From Acidobacteriota bacterium (GTDB taxonomy: Bacteria; Acidobacteriota; Terriglobia; Terriglobales; Acidobacteriaceae), in assembly GCA_021846985.1 (NCBI GenBank), contig JAJZVX010000020.1, positions 1-62,839 of the forward strand: 62,839 bases of DNA, written 5' to 3'. The notes beneath the pieces are model-generated. The model had not been told where the DNA came from. It made no database searches and saw only the letters and a program-made list of their open reading frames with translations. Of the stretch, positions 60,965 through 62,839 are shown piece by piece. Position numbers and translations under genes: made by a program. Position 1 is the first letter of the stretch. Each line of letters opens with the position of its first letter.

Positions 60965-61400
60965 ACCCGATCCGCTTTGCGCTCGCGGAACGAGGCTTTG
61001 TTTTACCCGCCAGATTCAGCGCCACCGCCGCGCAGATCAAGTCCTTCAAAGCCTTCTCGTCCACCTCATCGCCTTCGTGAAGATCGATGGCGCGCCTCAC
61101 GTTGCCTTCGAGACTGGAGTTGAACAGGCCCGCGGGGTCCGGCAGCGAAGCACCCTTGGCAAAGGTCAGCTTGACGGCATTTTTGTATGTCTCGCCCGTG
61201 CACACGATGCCGTTGTGCGAAAACACCGGAGTCCCCGGCGAGGTTGCCTTCGCCCACTTCCACTCTTCCACCATCTCCGGGTCCGCGGCATGAATGGCGG
61301 CGCGCACCCGCGCAAGCATCTTGCCACGCCAGCCGCCCACCGCGTTGATCCGTGCATCGATGCGCGCAGTGGCGTCTTCCATCGCAACGAGTTTGTTCAT
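60963..61400 (-). CDS. DUF1801 (YdhG-like) small protein
   Basis: A 145-residue protein of the DUF1801/YdhG fold: GGWRGKMLARVRAAIHAADP, EEWKWAKATSPGTPVFSHNG and NAVKLTFAKGASLPDP are typical blocks. Function unknown; the fold is iron- or ligand-binding-like in other organisms. ATG 61400 has AGGAG 6 bases upstream. It stands alone between the acetylesterase and tRNA-Ser. Confidence 0.88.
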   Translation of the reverse strand: MNKLVAMEDATARIDARINAVGGWRGKMLARVRAAIHAADPEMVEEWKWAKATSPGTPVFSHNGIVCTGETYKNAVKLTFAKGASLPDPAGLFNSSLEGNVRRAIDLHEGDEVDEKALKDLICAAVALNLAGKTKPRSASAKRIG

Positions 61401-61678
61401 CTTCAACTCCTGCTTCCGCGCCTACTGTAACGGCACGCGCCCCAGCCCGCAAACCATGTTTCGTCCCGGGACGCGCGCTGGAACACGCGCACATTCAGCC
61501 CGCCATGTACCGCATGCAAGCCGGCATTGCACGCCGTGTATATTTACCGGTAGACTTGTAAAGGCTGGCGAGGTTCTGTGCAACACGACAGAACTGTCTC
61601 GTACCGGGCACCGGAGCGCCCGGCGCGAAGCAACCCAGAATCCCCATCACGGACTCCGACCAGAGAGTCCGACCGTGC

Positions 61679-61770
61679 GGAGAGGTGGCAGAGCCCGGTT
61701 GAATGCACCTGACTCGAAATCAGGCATAGTCGTAAGGCTATCGGGGGTTCGAATCCCTCCCTCTCCGCCA
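61679..61770 (+). tRNA. tRNA-Ser (anticodon CGA)
   Basis: A class II tRNA. The acceptor GGAGAGG pairs with CCTCTCC, then G and encoded CCA at 61768-61770. The anticodon loop CTCGAAA within CCTGA/TCAGG gives anticodon CGA, reading UCG. A long variable arm (CATAGTCGTAAGGCTATC) and T arm GGGGGTTCGAATCCCTC complete it. It sits 40 bp left of the insertion sequence. Confidence 0.96.
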
Positions 61771-61810
61771 TACATTCCTGTATCTCTCTTATTCTATTTG
61801 TAAATCAAAG

Positions 61811-61841
61811 AGATGGGTATTTACTTGACTCAGGTGACCAC
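61811..61841. repeat. Left terminal inverted repeat of the IS1595 element
   Basis: It reads AGATGGGTATTTAC, five bases with two mismatches, then TCAGGTGACCAC, against the reverse complement of 62809-62839. Confidence 0.9.
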
Positions 61842-61849
61842 AACCTGTA

Positions 61850-62794
61850 GTGTTCTGGGCGGTGGAGGATTATCCGCAAGACCTGCTGGAGTTGGAGGCC
61901 CGGTTTTCGACCGAAGAGGCCTGCCGGGCGTACCTGTTTCAACTGCGCTGGCCAGATGGCTTCGAGTGCCCGCGCTGCGCAAGCGGGAAGGCGTGGCCGG
62001 CGTCGCCCCTGCTGTGGGAATGCGCGAAGTGCCATCGCCAGAGCTCGGTGACGGCGGGAACGATTTTTCAGGACAGCCGTCTTCCGCTGACATTGTGGTT
62101 TCGAGCGGTATGGTGGGTGACCAGCCAGAAGAATGGGGTAAGCGCCATGGGCTTGCAGCGCGTGCTCGGCTTGAAGAGCTACAAAACGGCCTGGACCATG
62201 CTGCATAAACTGCGCCACGCCATGGTGCGACCTGGCCGGGATCGACTGCAGGGACATGTGGAAGTGGATGAGGCTTTCGTCGGTGGCGAGGAAGAGGGCG
62301 TTCACGGGCGCCAGACGGAAACCAAAGCGATGATTGCCGTTGCCGTGGAAGAAGATGGCGACGGGATCGGCCGGATTCGGATGCGGCGCATCCCGGACGC
62401 CTCGGCGGAAAGCTTGATGCCGTTCATTGAGGACTCCGTCGAGCCCGGCAGTCTGGTTCACACCGACGGCTGGCTGGGTTATCAGCCGCTGAAGGGCAGA
62501 GGCTATCGGCACAAGATCACTTTTCTGAAAGGAAACAACAAAACGCCTTCGGAGCTGATGCCGCGCGTTCATCTGGCAGTCGCCTTGCTCAAGCGCTGGT
62601 TGCTGGGAACCCATCAGGGCGGAGTAAGCGTGGAGCATCTGGATGCCTACCTCGACGAGTTCACGTTCCGTTTCAACAGGCGCAAATCGCGCAGCCGCGG
62701 CAAGCTGTTCTATCGCCTGTTAGAGCAGGCCGTCGCTGTCGAGCCGACTCCTTACAAATCTCTGGTCAAATGTGGGGCGATGCCCCCCTTCTGA
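61850..62794 (+). CDS. IS1595-family (ISXO2-like) transposase
   Basis: A 314-residue transposase. The N-terminal zinc ribbon has paired cysteines (CPRCASGKAW, then WECAKC) at residues about 40-60. The ISXO2-like catalytic domain has VEVDEAFVGG and VHTDGWLGYQ for the first two acidic residues and FRFNRRKSRSRG near the end. The start is a GTG at 61850, just inside the left inverted repeat region. The gene is intact and could be active. Confidence 0.93.
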   Translation: MFWAVEDYPQDLLELEARFSTEEACRAYLFQLRWPDGFECPRCASGKAWPASPLLWECAKCHRQSSVTAGTIFQDSRLPLTLWFRAVWWVTSQKNGVSAMGLQRVLGLKSYKTAWTMLHKLRHAMVRPGRDRLQGHVEVDEAFVGGEEEGVHGRQTETKAMIAVAVEEDGDGIGRIRMRRIPDASAESLMPFIEDSVEPGSLVHTDGWLGYQPLKGRGYRHKITFLKGNNKTPSELMPRVHLAVALLKRWLLGTHQGGVSVEHLDAYLDEFTFRFNRRKSRSRGKLFYRLLEQAVAVEPTPYKSLVKCGAMPPF

Positions 62795-62808
62795 AACCAC
62801 AAGATGTA

Positions 62809-62839
62809 GTGGTCACCTGAGTGATGTAAATACCCATCT
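62809..62839. repeat. Right terminal inverted repeat of the IS1595 element
   Basis: It is the inverted partner of the left repeat and coincides with the end of the window. Confidence 0.9.

Larger units (their letters stand above)
61811..62839 (+). mobile_element. Complete IS1595-family insertion sequence
   Basis: A 1029-bp element bounded by 31-bp inverted repeats (29 of 31 matching) that start AGATGGGTATTTAC. It contains one transposase gene that fills nearly its whole length. The right repeat ends exactly at the last base of the window, so the flanking target duplication on that side cannot be seen; the eight bases on the left are AATCAAAG. Confidence 0.9.

Overview
The window looks like a piece of a high-GC, Gram-negative, heterotrophic soil-type genome, most likely Acidobacteriota (Terriglobia/Acidobacteriaceae). 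That is an inference from gene content: many Tat-exported glycoside hydrolases, a paired FG-GAP/ASPIC-UnbV and TPR protein, a divergent ETF system and family mixes typical of that group. No rRNA or other marker gene is present to prove it.

Layout. (1) 1-2000: the end of an integrated element (excisionase-like HTH protein, tyrosine integrase) abutting the 3' end of tRNA-Asp(GUC). (2) 2241-6411: IclR regulator, ABC exporter, small membrane protein and an IS4-type transposase remnant. (3) 6540-23127: carbohydrate region. It has a GH42 beta-galactosidase, an MFS sugar porter and a six-gene uronate operon (KDG kinase, KDPG aldolase, RraA-like protein, M24 metallohydrolase, SDR, mannonate dehydratase UxuA). 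These are followed by a TPR/FG-GAP pair, an unusual IclR-HTH plus periplasmic-binding-domain regulator, and a GH2 enzyme. (4) 23211-34343: a second carbohydrate region with a Tat-exported GH94-like protein, a UroD/MtaA-like protein, two tandem GH5 enzymes, a FadR-type GntR regulator and a second GH2. (5) 34636-37851: GltX and GlnS. (6) 37985-46789: GH172, a 75-residue protein, an atypical RibBA, a PAS-GAF-HD-GYP protein, GH28 and a GH39-like lipoprotein. (7) 46821-57337: a bacterial deoxyhypusine-synthase-like gene, then etfA, etfB, a broken four-helix-bundle gene, a FixC/FixX-like fusion and an acyl-CoA dehydrogenase. These face away from an operon of c-type cytochrome, 11-haem cytochrome and cytochrome b. 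(8) 57484-62839: two small membrane/secreted proteins, a sialate O-acetylesterase, a DUF1801 protein, tRNA-Ser(CGA) and a complete IS1595-type insertion sequence whose right inverted repeat is the last base of the window.

How it works together. Exported hydrolases release sugars and uronic acids, an MFS porter imports them, and the uronate operon converts mannonate to KDG, KDPG, then pyruvate and glyceraldehyde-3-phosphate. A 13-bp sequence in the promoter of the GntR regulator recurs, inverted, in the promoter of the uronate operon 20 kb away, which links that regulator to the operon. The ETF/acyl-CoA dehydrogenase operon and the multihaem cytochrome operon share an intergenic region with two CRP/FNR-type palindromes, suggesting a co-regulated respiratory module.
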